From assembly GCA_002338145.1 (NCBI GenBank), contig DDHP01000089.1:1-13344 (forward strand): 13,344 nucleotides of DNA, in the 5' to 3' direction. Positions 1 to 6,508 of the stretch are shown piece by piece. Below the pieces are notes generated by a model, which worked only from the letters and a program-made list of their open reading frames with translations, did not search any database and was not told the DNA's origin. Every line of letters starts with the position of its first letter. Position 1 is the first letter of the stretch. Source of the stretch: Deferribacteraceae bacterium UBA1873 (lineage in GTDB: Bacteria; Chrysiogenota; Deferribacteres; Deferribacterales; Flexistipitaceae). The position numbers and the translations under genes are program-made.

Positions 1-123
1 AGATGCTGAAATAAATGGTTGACTCTGTCAAATTTAGCATCATTGTTGCTGCTACAGCATGACCAAATAGGGTTATCAAAAAGTCTTACATTGAAAATAT
101 TTCTCTAACAAAAAATAGGGCGC

Positions 124-148
124 CAAGTAAGTTTACTTGCATTTTTTT
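124..148 (+). terminator. Small hairpin followed by T-run, possible weak terminator or operator
   Basis: Arms CAAGTAA (124-130) and TTACTTG (133-139) are exact reverse complements. They fold as a 6-bp stem with a 4-base loop, followed after CA by seven T residues (142-148). This could end transcription of a gene lying before the window. It also overlaps the -35 element of the candidate promoter below, so an operator role is equally possible. The stem is short and AT-rich, so the terminator reading is only moderate. Confidence 0.35.
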
Positions 149-165
149 ATTTTGCTTAGTAGAAT
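137..165 (+). promoter_or_regulatory. Candidate sigma-70 promoter for the transglutaminase-like gene
   Basis: TTGCAT (137-142) and TAGAAT (160-165) are separated by 17 bases and lie about 40 bases before the ATG at 205. The -10 matches TATAAT at 5 of 6 positions and the -35 matches TTGACA at 3 of 6. AT-rich surroundings make chance matches common. The ribosome binding site GGAG at 195-198 is 6 bases before the start. The first 120 bases hold no convincing gene on either strand. Confidence 0.4.
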
Positions 166-204
166 ATATTATACAAGATTTAAAAGATGGTTATGGAGAC
201 TTAG

Positions 205-1674
205 ATGAAAAGTTATATATATTTAGCAGTGTTTTTTATTACTGTTTTTTTTACTGGCAGTGTATCATCTGATCAGTCATTCAGCGATTATGTGCAACAG
301 CAGTTTGGGGAATTCAAGAAGTTTAAAGAAGAAAGGGACAAAGAATTTACAGAGTTTTTGAAAAACCAATGGAAAGAATTTAATGCTTTCAAAGGTATAG
401 AGCCTGATTTGGTACCAAAACCTGATAAAATCCCACAGACAGAGCCACAACCTCCAAAAGATATACCAGACAGCCCGAAAGTGACAAAGAAAAAAATACC
501 AGCACCAATTGCACCTGAGCCTGTTAAAAAAATAAAACCCTCAGAACCGATTGCAGAACCAAGCAAAACTGCTGAAAGTTCTGAAATCAATTTCGATTTT
601 TTCGGTACAATAATTAATATAACTTTTGATAAGAACATTTCTGCAGTTTTCGGAACAACAGTAACTAACGACAAAATAAGTGAATATTGGAAAAAACTGA
701 GCACTACTGATTACACACCTTTCATAAACCAGATAAAAAATATCAGAGAAAAGCTTGAGCTGCATGACTGGGGGATATATCTGCTCACAAGAGACATTAG
801 CACAAACATTCACAAAGACAAAAATTCAGCAAAACTTTTACAATGGTTTATTCTTTCCAAACTTGATTATGACACCAAAATAGGTTTTAAAAACAATAAA
901 ATATACATCCTTTTACCTTCACAATATACCTTGTACGGTATTACCTATTTTACAATAGATGGAACACGATATTACGCTGTTGATGCTCTTTTCAACAGAA
1001 ATACAGTAAAAAGCCTGAAAACATATGAGGGCAAGTATGAGGGAGCGGATAAATTCGCATTTTTCAGGGCAGAAAATCCAAAATTCGAAAATTACACTGC
1101 TGACAAAACCGTTAGTTTTAATTACTTGGGGGAAAAATACTCTTTCAATCTGAGGTATAATCAAAATTATGTAGGATATTATAAATTCTTCCCTCAAACA
1201 GTTCTTACCGCTTATCTTGTTTCTCCGCCATCTACCGATTTTCAAACTGCAATCGTGGAATCTTTGAACAGTGCTATCCAGGAAAAAAATGAGGTTGAAG
1301 CTGTTAATATTATTTTAAGCTTCGTCCAAAAAGCTTTTGAGTATAAAACAGATACAGAGCATTTCGGTTTTGAAAAATATCTCACGCCAGAAGAAACAGT
1401 CTTTTATCCGTACTCTGACTGTGAAGACAGATCTCTACTTTTTGCCTACATTGTAAAAAATATTTTGGGATTGGATGTTATACTTCTTGACTACCCAGGT
1501 CATGTGGCAGCCGCAGTAAATTTCACAGAAGATATTAAAATCAAAGGGGATTTCGTAAATTATAAAGGAGAAAAATACTATGTTGCTGACCCCACTTATA
1601 TTAATGCCAGTGTTGGAATGACAATGCCTCTGGTAAAAAATGAAAATTTTGAAGTAATTTCCCTTATTAACTAA
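205..1674 (+). CDS. Exported transglutaminase-like protein with 11-residue aromatic repeats
   Basis: Residues 1-22 form a signal peptide (MKSYIYL then a hydrophobic core) with cleavage probably near SVSS/DQ. Residues 25-63 carry an 11-residue repeat with aromatics at F26/Y29, F37/F40, F48/F51 and F59/F62. A Pro/Lys/Glu-rich linker follows (about 65-125). The remaining approximately 360 residues form a globular part opening with INFDFFGT. The C-terminal third has a transglutaminase-type triad: C406 in SDCEDRS, H433 in PGHVAA and D462 in ADPTY. In this fold a Cys-His-Asp set acts as a protease or amidase more often than as a true cross-linker, so I infer a periplasmic cysteine hydrolase of unknown substrate. 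It is followed after 63 bases by an LPP20 lipoprotein gene, probably co-transcribed. The start is supported by the signal peptide and by GGAG six bases upstream. Fold assignment is fairly secure; function is open. Confidence 0.85.
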   Translation: MKSYIYLAVFFITVFFTGSVSSDQSFSDYVQQQFGEFKKFKEERDKEFTEFLKNQWKEFNAFKGIEPDLVPKPDKIPQTEPQPPKDIPDSPKVTKKKIPAPIAPEPVKKIKPSEPIAEPSKTAESSEINFDFFGTIINITFDKNISAVFGTTVTNDKISEYWKKLSTTDYTPFINQIKNIREKLELHDWGIYLLTRDISTNIHKDKNSAKLLQWFILSKLDYDTKIGFKNNKIYILLPSQYTLYGITYFTIDGTRYYAVDALFNRNTVKSLKTYEGKYEGADKFAFFRAENPKFENYTADKTVSFNYLGEKYSFNLRYNQNYVGYYKFFPQTVLTAYLVSPPSTDFQTAIVESLNSAIQEKNEVEAVNIILSFVQKAFEYKTDTEHFGFEKYLTPEETVFYPYSDCEDRSLLFAYIVKNILGLDVILLDYPGHVAAAVNFTEDIKIKGDFVNYKGEKYYVADPTYINASVGMTMPLVKNENFEVISLIN

Positions 1675-1724
1675 TATTTTTTATGCTATATTTAAAAAAG
1701 CTTTTAGAGCAAACAGAAACAAAA

Positions 1725-1733
1725 TAAGGAGGT
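1725..1733 (+). promoter_or_regulatory. Near-perfect Shine-Dalgarno of the LPP20 lipoprotein gene
   Basis: TAAGGAGGT lies 4 bases before the ATG at 1738. It is the longest match to the anti-Shine-Dalgarno sequence in region 1, which suggests the lipoprotein is made in larger amounts than the gene before it. Such dosage is common for structural outer-membrane lipoproteins. Confidence 0.75.
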
Positions 1734-1737
1734 CTAA

Positions 1738-2313
1738 ATGAAAAAAGTTTTATATGCAGCGATGGTATTAACCATATTAACATTTTTTGCAGGTGGATGT
1801 GCCAAAAAAGCCCCGGAACCTCTTGAGCACTCATGTCTTGAAGGTGCTCCCAGTTGGGTGATTGATCCGAGTATGGAAGGCGGTTTGAGTGGTCTTGGCT
1901 CAGCTAAAATCGGTAAAGCAGGAATTCAATTTGCAAGGACTGAAGCTATATCCGTTGCAAGGGATGAAATTGCCAGAACTATGGAAGTCAAAGTAAAAAA
2001 TATGTTTAAGAATTTCACACAGGTAACCGGAGTTGGCGACGACGAAACCGTTGACAGAGTAGCTGTCAATGTATCTAAGCAAGTGGCCAATCAAACATTG
2101 TCAGGGTCGATGGCTAAAGAAGCCTGGATTTCTCCGTGCAATGAATATTACACTCTGGTAGTTTTGGATCCTGCGTCAGTGCAGGCTGCTGTTAAAGAAA
2201 ATGTATTAAGCAGCTTAAAAAATGAAAAAGCACTATGGCAGCAATTTCAGGCAAAAAAGGCTCATGATGAATTAGAGGAAGAAATCGAAAAAGAATTTGG
2301 CGATTACAGATAA
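1738..2313 (+). CDS. LPP20-family lipoprotein
   Basis: A 191-residue lipoprotein. The signal peptide ends in the lipobox AGGC with the lipidated cysteine at C21, and is followed by a short KK-rich tether. The body has the LPP20-like pattern: a P-x-W-V motif (APSWVIDPS, about 38-46), a G-x-G-S turn (GLGSAK), a helix rich in Ala/Arg (ARTEAISVARDEIARTME) and a Val-rich stretch. It ends with a charged helix rich in Glu/Lys (about 180-191). LPP20 proteins are outer-membrane lipoproteins named from Helicobacter and their biochemical role is poorly known. No acidic residue follows the cysteine directly (CAKK), so transport to the outer membrane is expected if Lol rules as in Escherichia coli apply. 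It has a smaller paralogue at 2528-2944. A strong terminator follows. Confidence 0.8.
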   Translation: MKKVLYAAMVLTILTFFAGGCAKKAPEPLEHSCLEGAPSWVIDPSMEGGLSGLGSAKIGKAGIQFARTEAISVARDEIARTMEVKVKNMFKNFTQVTGVGDDETVDRVAVNVSKQVANQTLSGSMAKEAWISPCNEYYTLVVLDPASVQAAVKENVLSSLKNEKALWQQFQAKKAHDELEEEIEKEFGDYR

Positions 2314-2350
2314 TCTGAATAGAGCTTTCAAACAGTTTGCGACTATGAAA

Positions 2351-2378
2351 ACATATAGCAGTGGCTTATGTGCTTTTT
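2351..2378 (+). terminator. First of two hairpins after the LPP20 gene
   Basis: Left arm 2351-2359 pairs with right arm 2364-2371 through a 4-base loop (AGTG), giving 8 base pairs with one bulged T. It is followed by five T residues at 2374-2378. It lies directly before the stronger hairpin at 2383-2422, so the pair may act as tandem terminators. Stability is modest. Confidence 0.35.
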
Positions 2379-2487
2379 GACAAAATAATAAAAAGCGGGG
2401 TCTTCCCCGTTTTTTATTATTTCATAACAAGCTTTTTTTTTCTATCTGCCATATAAGCGTTTAATACAGTTTACTTTTTGACAAAAT
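2373..2487 (+). repeat. 14-bp direct repeat CTTTTTGACAAAAT, two copies
   Basis: Identical copies sit at 2373-2386 and 2474-2487, 101 bases apart start to start, on either side of the terminator. Each contains TTGACA, the consensus -35 hexamer, but neither has a good -10 at the normal distance. In AT-rich DNA a match of this length could arise by chance, although it could also be a regulator site. Confidence 0.4.
2383..2422. terminator. Strong rho-independent terminator, likely bidirectional
   Basis: An 18-bp stem with one G-U wobble runs from 2383-2400 to 2405-2422 around a TCTT loop. The top of the stem is GC-rich (CGGGG/CCCCG). A-rich and T-rich flanks on the two sides supply a U-run for transcripts in either direction. 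It cleanly separates the transglutaminase/LPP20 pair from the seven-gene operon that follows. Confidence 0.9.
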
Positions 2488-2498
2488 TAATCTAAAAA
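2470..2498 (+). promoter_or_regulatory. Weak candidate promoter for the seven-gene operon
   Basis: A promoter is expected between the terminator and the ATG at 2528. The best spaced pair I find is TTTACT (2470-2475) and TAAAAA (2493-2498), 17 bases apart, each matching 4 of 6. A perfect TTGACA at 2478-2483 lies in the same place but lacks a -10 partner. I am confident of the region, not of the exact hexamers. Confidence 0.25.
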
Positions 2499-2527
2499 TT
2501 AGCTGAAATAATTATTGGTGAAAACTT

Positions 2528-2944
2528 ATGATTGGTAAATTTTTGCAAATATTACACACCGCACTTATAGTTCTGCTTCTTTTCACAGTTTCATGTACAA
2601 ATCGCCCAACCAAACCTGAATCATCAATTCCCGAATGGGTCTTCGGAAATATTTCTGAAAATGGGATATGCTACGTCGGCAGTTCCAAAAGACATATCAG
2701 AGGTATAGCTTACCAAAGGGCTTTAGCCGTCAGTAGAGCGCTGGAAGGTATTGCCAGGCAAAAAAATATCACCATTAACACTCAGATTGAACATTATATG
2801 AGCGGGACATCTTATTCAGCTCAGTCATCTTTAAACTCCTACAGTGTTCAAACAACAGAAGGGGAACAGATTAATGCAAAAATTAAAAAAACATGGCTGA
2901 ATCCAGAGACAAAAGAAATTTTCATATTAATGTGTGAGGACTAA
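2528..2944 (+). CDS. Small LPP20-like lipoprotein, paralogue of the 1738-2313 product
   Basis: A 138-residue lipoprotein with signal peptide MIGKFLQILHTALIVLLLF and lipidated cysteine at C23. The lipobox TVSC is slightly unusual at the -3 position. After the tether come IPEWVFGN, then ICYVGSSK, then an Arg/Ala helix (RALAVSRALEGIARQ). These are the same three landmarks, in the same order, as in the larger LPP20 protein encoded upstream. It lacks the Glu/Lys-rich C-terminal helix of that protein. It is the first gene of the operon and ends 1 base before the start of the MltC-like gene, with its last codons carrying that gene's ribosome binding site. The two are therefore likely to be translationally coupled and to work together. 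The upstream Shine-Dalgarno is weak (GGTG at 2517-2520). Confidence 0.75.
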   Translation: MIGKFLQILHTALIVLLLFTVSCTNRPTKPESSIPEWVFGNISENGICYVGSSKRHIRGIAYQRALAVSRALEGIARQKNITINTQIEHYMSGTSYSAQSSLNSYSVQTTEGEQINAKIKKTWLNPETKEIFILMCED

Positions 2945-2945
2945 A

Positions 2946-4151
2946 ATGAAACTAAAATCACTTTTCCTGGTACTTTTTAGTTCGTTTTTGCTCAATCTCC
3001 ATGCTCAGTCATTTGAAGACTATAAAAAAGAATTTTCTAAAGAAAATTTTTACGACTCAAACATCGAGGAATTTGACCAATATAAAAAACAGCTTTACAA
3101 TGAATTTGAACTGTATAAGCAGACACTTGTAAATGAGTACAAAAAATATGTAAATGAAATTTCAGAATATTGGGAAACACCTGAAACGACAACACCCAAG
3201 AAATGGGTGGAATATTCCGAGGACAAAAAAACAAAACAGATAGTGGATTTTGAAAACAATGAGATTATTGTTGAATTTCAACTATCCCACAAGCCGAATA
3301 CGAACGAGATAAAAAAACTTATTAGAGAAAAATTACAATACATGCTTACAGAGGATGAAAAAACTGCATTCAGGAATGATCAGGTATCTTTTAATACAGA
3401 AAACAAATTGAAGCCAAAGCTTGTCACCGGTGTATCTGCAAATCTTGGCGATAAGAAAATACTTGAGCCAATATTTTTTAAGAATAAAGCAACAAATAGA
3501 GATATCTCAAAAAAAGCAAACGAATTAACCGATAACGGTGACTACAGTATACGAAAATCCCCTATAAACAAAGCAAATATTGTCAGCTTCAAATCAAAAC
3601 TTCCTGAAAATGCACTGGAAAACAAAGCCAGAATTTATAAAGATACAGTAACAAAATTTGCAGATGCCCACAGATTGCGGACTGATTTGATTTTTTCTAT
3701 AATTCACAATGAAAGTTCTTTTAATCCTATGGCCAAATCCTACATACCTGCCTACGGACTCATGCAAATTGTTCCAAAATCCGCAGGAATGGACGCAACA
3801 AAATTTCTTTACGGCAAACCAAAACTTTTACTACCATCTTATCTTTACAAAGCCGACAAAAATATAGAAATAGGCACCGTATATTTACGAATACTTTACT
3901 ATAACTACCTTAAAGGGATTGAAAATCCTTCGAGCAGGCTCTACTGTGCAATAGCCGCTTATAACACCGGAGCCGGTAATGTAGCCAAAGCCTTCGCCGG
4001 TAATACAAACATATCTGAAGCCGTAAATATTATTAACAGAATGACACCGGAAGACGTATACCGACATTTAAGAAGAAACTTACCTTACACTGAAACCAAA
4101 AAATATATTAAAAAAGTCATAGAAAAAATGTCCTATTATAAATCGTTTTAA
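2946..4151 (+). CDS. MltC-like murein transglycosylase, exported
   Basis: Counting from ATG 2946 the protein has 401 residues. A signal peptide ends at LHA/QS (20/21). Residues 21-75 carry aromatic 11-residue repeats (F43/Y46, F54/Y57, Y65/Y68). Residues 86-115 (KKWVEYSEDKKTKQIVDFEN...) match the pattern of the MltC N-terminal domain, which precedes the catalytic domain in that family. The lytic transglycosylase domain is at about 225-395, with catalytic E256 in IIHNESSFN, GLMQIVP (271-277) and AAYNTGAGN (337-345). These enzymes cleave the MurNAc-GlcNAc bond of peptidoglycan to form anhydro ends. Unlike E. coli MltC there is no lipobox cysteine, so it should be soluble in the periplasm, perhaps held by the adjacent lipoprotein. 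An in-frame GTG at 2934 would add four residues, but GAGGA at 2936-2940 places initiation at 2946. Confidence 0.88.
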   Translation: MKLKSLFLVLFSSFLLNLHAQSFEDYKKEFSKENFYDSNIEEFDQYKKQLYNEFELYKQTLVNEYKKYVNEISEYWETPETTTPKKWVEYSEDKKTKQIVDFENNEIIVEFQLSHKPNTNEIKKLIREKLQYMLTEDEKTAFRNDQVSFNTENKLKPKLVTGVSANLGDKKILEPIFFKNKATNRDISKKANELTDNGDYSIRKSPINKANIVSFKSKLPENALENKARIYKDTVTKFADAHRLRTDLIFSIIHNESSFNPMAKSYIPAYGLMQIVPKSAGMDATKFLYGKPKLLLPSYLYKADKNIEIGTVYLRILYYNYLKGIENPSSRLYCAIAAYNTGAGNVAKAFAGNTNISEAVNIINRMTPEDVYRHLRRNLPYTETKKYIKKVIEKMSYYKSF

Positions 4152-4165
4152 AAGGAGGCTGTTTT

Positions 4166-5158
4166 ATGAAAAAAGGCGTAACAAACCTGAGCAGGTTTTT
4201 ACTTGAAGAACAACGAAAATATCCCCAGGCAACAGGGGAATTCACGATATTATTAGAACAGATTGCATTTGCCGCCAAAATTATAAGCAGTGAAGTAAAC
4301 AAAGCCGGAATTGTGAACATAATAGGCAAGAGCAATTCCACAAATGTACACGGAGAAGAACAACAAAAGCTGGATATTTATGCCAATCAAAAAATGATAG
4401 AAGCACTGGATCACACCGGGAAAGTATGTGCAATGGCATCAGAGGAAGTGGATGATCTTATTTCAATTCCGGATAAATATCCTAAGGGTAAATATGTCGT
4501 AATCTTTGACCCGTTAGACGGATCCAGCAATATCGATGTAAATATCAGTATCGGAACAATTTTTGGGATATATAAAAGGGTATCGGAAGGATTTGGTGGA
4601 TGTAAGGAAGATTTCCTTCAGGAGGGCTGCAAACTTGTGGCAGCAGGATATGTAATATACGGTTCAAGCACCATGTTTGTATACACAACAGGTATAGGGG
4701 TAAACGGCTTTACACTTGACCCAAGTATAGGCGAATTTCTTTTATCACACGAAAATATTAAAATCCCCGAAAAAGGGAAAATATTAAGTATAAATGAAGC
4801 CAATTACCACAGATGGTCACAGGAAATCCGCGATTTTGTGGAATATATAAAAAGCATTAAGGAAAGAAAATACACATCGAGATATATCGGATCACTGGTT
4901 GCAGATTTCCACAGGAACCTGCTCAAAGGGGGTATTTTTCTATATCCTGCAGACAAAGACAATCCCAGTGGCAAACTGAGATTGCTATATGAAGCTAACC
5001 CTATGGCTTTTATAGTGGAGCAGGCAGGAGGAAAGGCAACGGACGGAAAACAAGACATTTTAAAAATAAAACCTGATAGTTTGCACCAAAAAACACCTTT
5101 AATTATTGGCTCTACATTTGAAGTAAATACATTTTTAAATTTTATGAGTAAAAAATAA
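4166..5158 (+). CDS. fbp: Class I fructose-1,6-bisphosphatase
   Basis: A 330-residue cytoplasmic enzyme of full family length that hydrolyses fructose 1,6-bisphosphate to fructose 6-phosphate, the committed step of gluconeogenesis. Hallmarks are seen in order: GEEQQKLD (63-70), ASEEVDD with the metal-site acids (91-97), DPLDGSSN (115-122, the metal and phosphate signature), RYIGSLVADFHRNL (239-252) and YEANPMAFIVEQAGG (275-289). All the key residues I know of are present. AAAGGAGG at 4151-4158 gives a strong ribosome binding site 7 bases before ATG 4166. It begins 14 bases after the transglycosylase gene and ends 1 base before nfo, so its expression is tied to this operon. Class I enzymes in many bacteria are inhibited by AMP; I cannot judge this from sequence alone. 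Confidence 0.97.
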   Translation: MKKGVTNLSRFLLEEQRKYPQATGEFTILLEQIAFAAKIISSEVNKAGIVNIIGKSNSTNVHGEEQQKLDIYANQKMIEALDHTGKVCAMASEEVDDLISIPDKYPKGKYVVIFDPLDGSSNIDVNISIGTIFGIYKRVSEGFGGCKEDFLQEGCKLVAAGYVIYGSSTMFVYTTGIGVNGFTLDPSIGEFLLSHENIKIPEKGKILSINEANYHRWSQEIRDFVEYIKSIKERKYTSRYIGSLVADFHRNLLKGGIFLYPADKDNPSGKLRLLYEANPMAFIVEQAGGKATDGKQDILKIKPDSLHQKTPLIIGSTFEVNTFLNFMSKK

Positions 5159-5159
5159 A

Positions 5160-5990
5160 ATGTTTTTAGGTGCACACGAGTCAATTGCCGGCAATATTCA
5201 CAAAAGTATAGACAGAGCATTGGATGATAACTGTGAATCTATGCAGATTTTTGTAAAAAATGCAAACAGATGGAAAGGTAAAAAACTTCCTGAAAAAGAG
5301 ATAGACCAGTTTGTCCAAGGTTTGTCTACGCTGGGAAAGGATAAAGTATGCGCCCACAGCTCCTATCTGATAAATATGGCATCTTCCAAAAATGACATAA
5401 GAAGCAAATCGTTTCTGGCTATGGAGGATGAACTGGGACGTTGTGATAAGCTGACTATTCCCTACTTTGTAGTACATCCGGGGGCACATACAGGAGCCGG
5501 AGAAACAGCCGGGTTAAATAACATTGTAAGTATGATAGATGACTTGTACAATAAAAATAATTTTGAATGTATTATTCTGTTGGAAACAACCTCAGGAACG
5601 GGAACAAACCTTGGTTACGATTTGAATCAACTGAGCTATATAATAGACAATTCCGTTTACCCGGGAAAACTGGGGATATGCCTGGATTCCTGCCATATGT
5701 ACGCAGCAGGCTACGATTTGAAAAACGATTATGAGAATGTAATTAATGAAACATTTGATCGATTCGGTAAAAAGATAAAGGTGATACACTTAAATGATAC
5801 AAAATACGACTTTGCAACCAAAAAAGACAGACACGAGTTTATAGGCAAAGGTTATCTCGGAAAAGAATTTTTTGAAAAAGTAATAAATGATTACCGTTTT
5901 GAAAATGTTCTGGGTATACTTGAAACCCCTGAAAACGAGGATTGTACCTACAAAAAGCAATTGGCATACTTAAAAAATTTGAGGAGTTAG
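5160..5990 (+). CDS. nfo: Endonuclease IV (deoxyribonuclease IV)
   Basis: A 276-residue AP endonuclease of base-excision repair that cuts 5' of abasic sites and removes blocked 3' ends, using three metal ions. All nine expected metal ligands can be placed: H66 (AHSSYL), H106 (VHPGAHTG), E142 (LLETT), D176 and H179 (LDSCHMYAAGYD), H210 (VIHLNDTK), D223 and H225 (KDRHEFIGKG) and E255 (ILETPE). Opening MFLGAH matches the usual start of the family, which fixes ATG 5160 although no good Shine-Dalgarno lies before it. The start is 1 base after the fbp stop, so translation is probably coupled. No sign of decay is seen. Confidence 0.97.
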   Translation: MFLGAHESIAGNIHKSIDRALDDNCESMQIFVKNANRWKGKKLPEKEIDQFVQGLSTLGKDKVCAHSSYLINMASSKNDIRSKSFLAMEDELGRCDKLTIPYFVVHPGAHTGAGETAGLNNIVSMIDDLYNKNNFECIILLETTSGTGTNLGYDLNQLSYIIDNSVYPGKLGICLDSCHMYAAGYDLKNDYENVINETFDRFGKKIKVIHLNDTKYDFATKKDRHEFIGKGYLGKEFFEKVINDYRFENVLGILETPENEDCTYKKQLAYLKNLRS

Positions 5991-5992
5991 AT

Positions 5993-6508
5993 ATGAATAC
6001 AGCCCTTCTTATAATTGACATGTTAAATGATTTTGTTTTGGAGAATGCACCTTTACAAACACCCAATGTTAGAGATATTATTTTCTGCATCCAAAAACAG
6101 AAATCTGAAGCTATAAAAAATAAACATATCGTAATCTATATCTGCGATTCACATGATTCGGACGACGAAGAATTCAAAATCTGGCCGAAACATTGTATCA
6201 AGGGGACAAAAGGTGCAGAAATAATTGACGAATTAAAACCCTACGACAATGATATTATCATCGAAAAAACAAGATATTCGGGATTTTTCAACACAAAATT
6301 AGACTCAGTATTAAAAGAAAAAAACATAAAAAATTTGATCTTGACTGGACTTTTGACCAACGTATGTGTAATGTATACAGCCGCTGACGCAGTAAGCAGA
6401 AATTATAATGTTACAGTTCCAGAAAATTGTGTCACTGCTCTGGATGAAAAAACACACAAATTTGCACTTAATCAGTTAAAAAATGTTCACAATGCGGAGA
6501 TCATATGA
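5993..6508 (+). CDS. Nicotinamidase-like cysteine hydrolase (isochorismatase superfamily)
   Basis: A 171-residue single-domain enzyme. The catalytic triad is visible as D9 (IIDMLNDF), K92 (EKTRYSGF) and C125 (TNVCVMYTAADA). The CDSH motif (D52, H54) and WPKHC with H67, followed by GTKGAE, resemble the metal site and substrate region of nicotinamidases (PncA), which convert nicotinamide to nicotinate for NAD salvage. Isochorismatase-type hydrolases of other specificity share the triad, so I leave the symbol empty. An in-frame TTG at 5942 would extend the protein by 17 residues into nfo. GAGGAG at 5981-5986 and the family's usual N-terminus favour ATG 5993. The stop codon overlaps the next start (ATGA at 6505-6508), a classic coupling signal. 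Confidence 0.85.
   Translation: MNTALLIIDMLNDFVLENAPLQTPNVRDIIFCIQKQKSEAIKNKHIVIYICDSHDSDDEEFKIWPKHCIKGTKGAEIIDELKPYDNDIIIEKTRYSGFFNTKLDSVLKEKNIKNLILTGLLTNVCVMYTAADAVSRNYNVTVPENCVTALDEKTHKFALNQLKNVHNAEII

Noticed and set aside
1..120. Possible end or start of another gene in the first bases
   Set aside because: Plus-strand frames stop early (7-9, 12-14 and 20-22). The minus-strand ATG codons near 40 have no ribosome binding site, and too little sequence remains to judge.
288..704. Minus-strand open frame of 138 codons inside the transglutaminase-like gene
   Set aside because: It lies opposite the Lys/Glu/Pro-rich part of a well-supported gene, has low-complexity Ser/Leu/Phe composition and no family motif. 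It is an antisense shadow.
1696..1705. AAAAGCTTTT palindrome between the first two genes
   Set aside because: Ten AT-rich bases with a HindIII-like core and no loop or T-run. It is expected by chance.
2478..2483. Perfect TTGACA as the operon's -35
   Set aside because: No acceptable -10 hexamer occurs 15-19 bases downstream. It is kept only as part of the 14-bp repeat.
2934..2945. GTG start that would extend the MltC-like protein by four residues
   Set aside because: The GTG is part of the Shine-Dalgarno region GTGAGGA. ATG 2946 has correct spacing and begins a clean signal peptide.
4804..5220. Minus-strand open frame of 138 codons across the end of fbp
   Set aside because: It is antisense to intact fbp and nfo, has no motif and no ribosome binding site of note.
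5942..5992. TTG start that would extend the nicotinamidase-like protein by 17 residues
   Set aside because: It lies deep in nfo with no ribosome binding site, while ATG 5993 follows GAGGAG and gives the normal family N-terminus.
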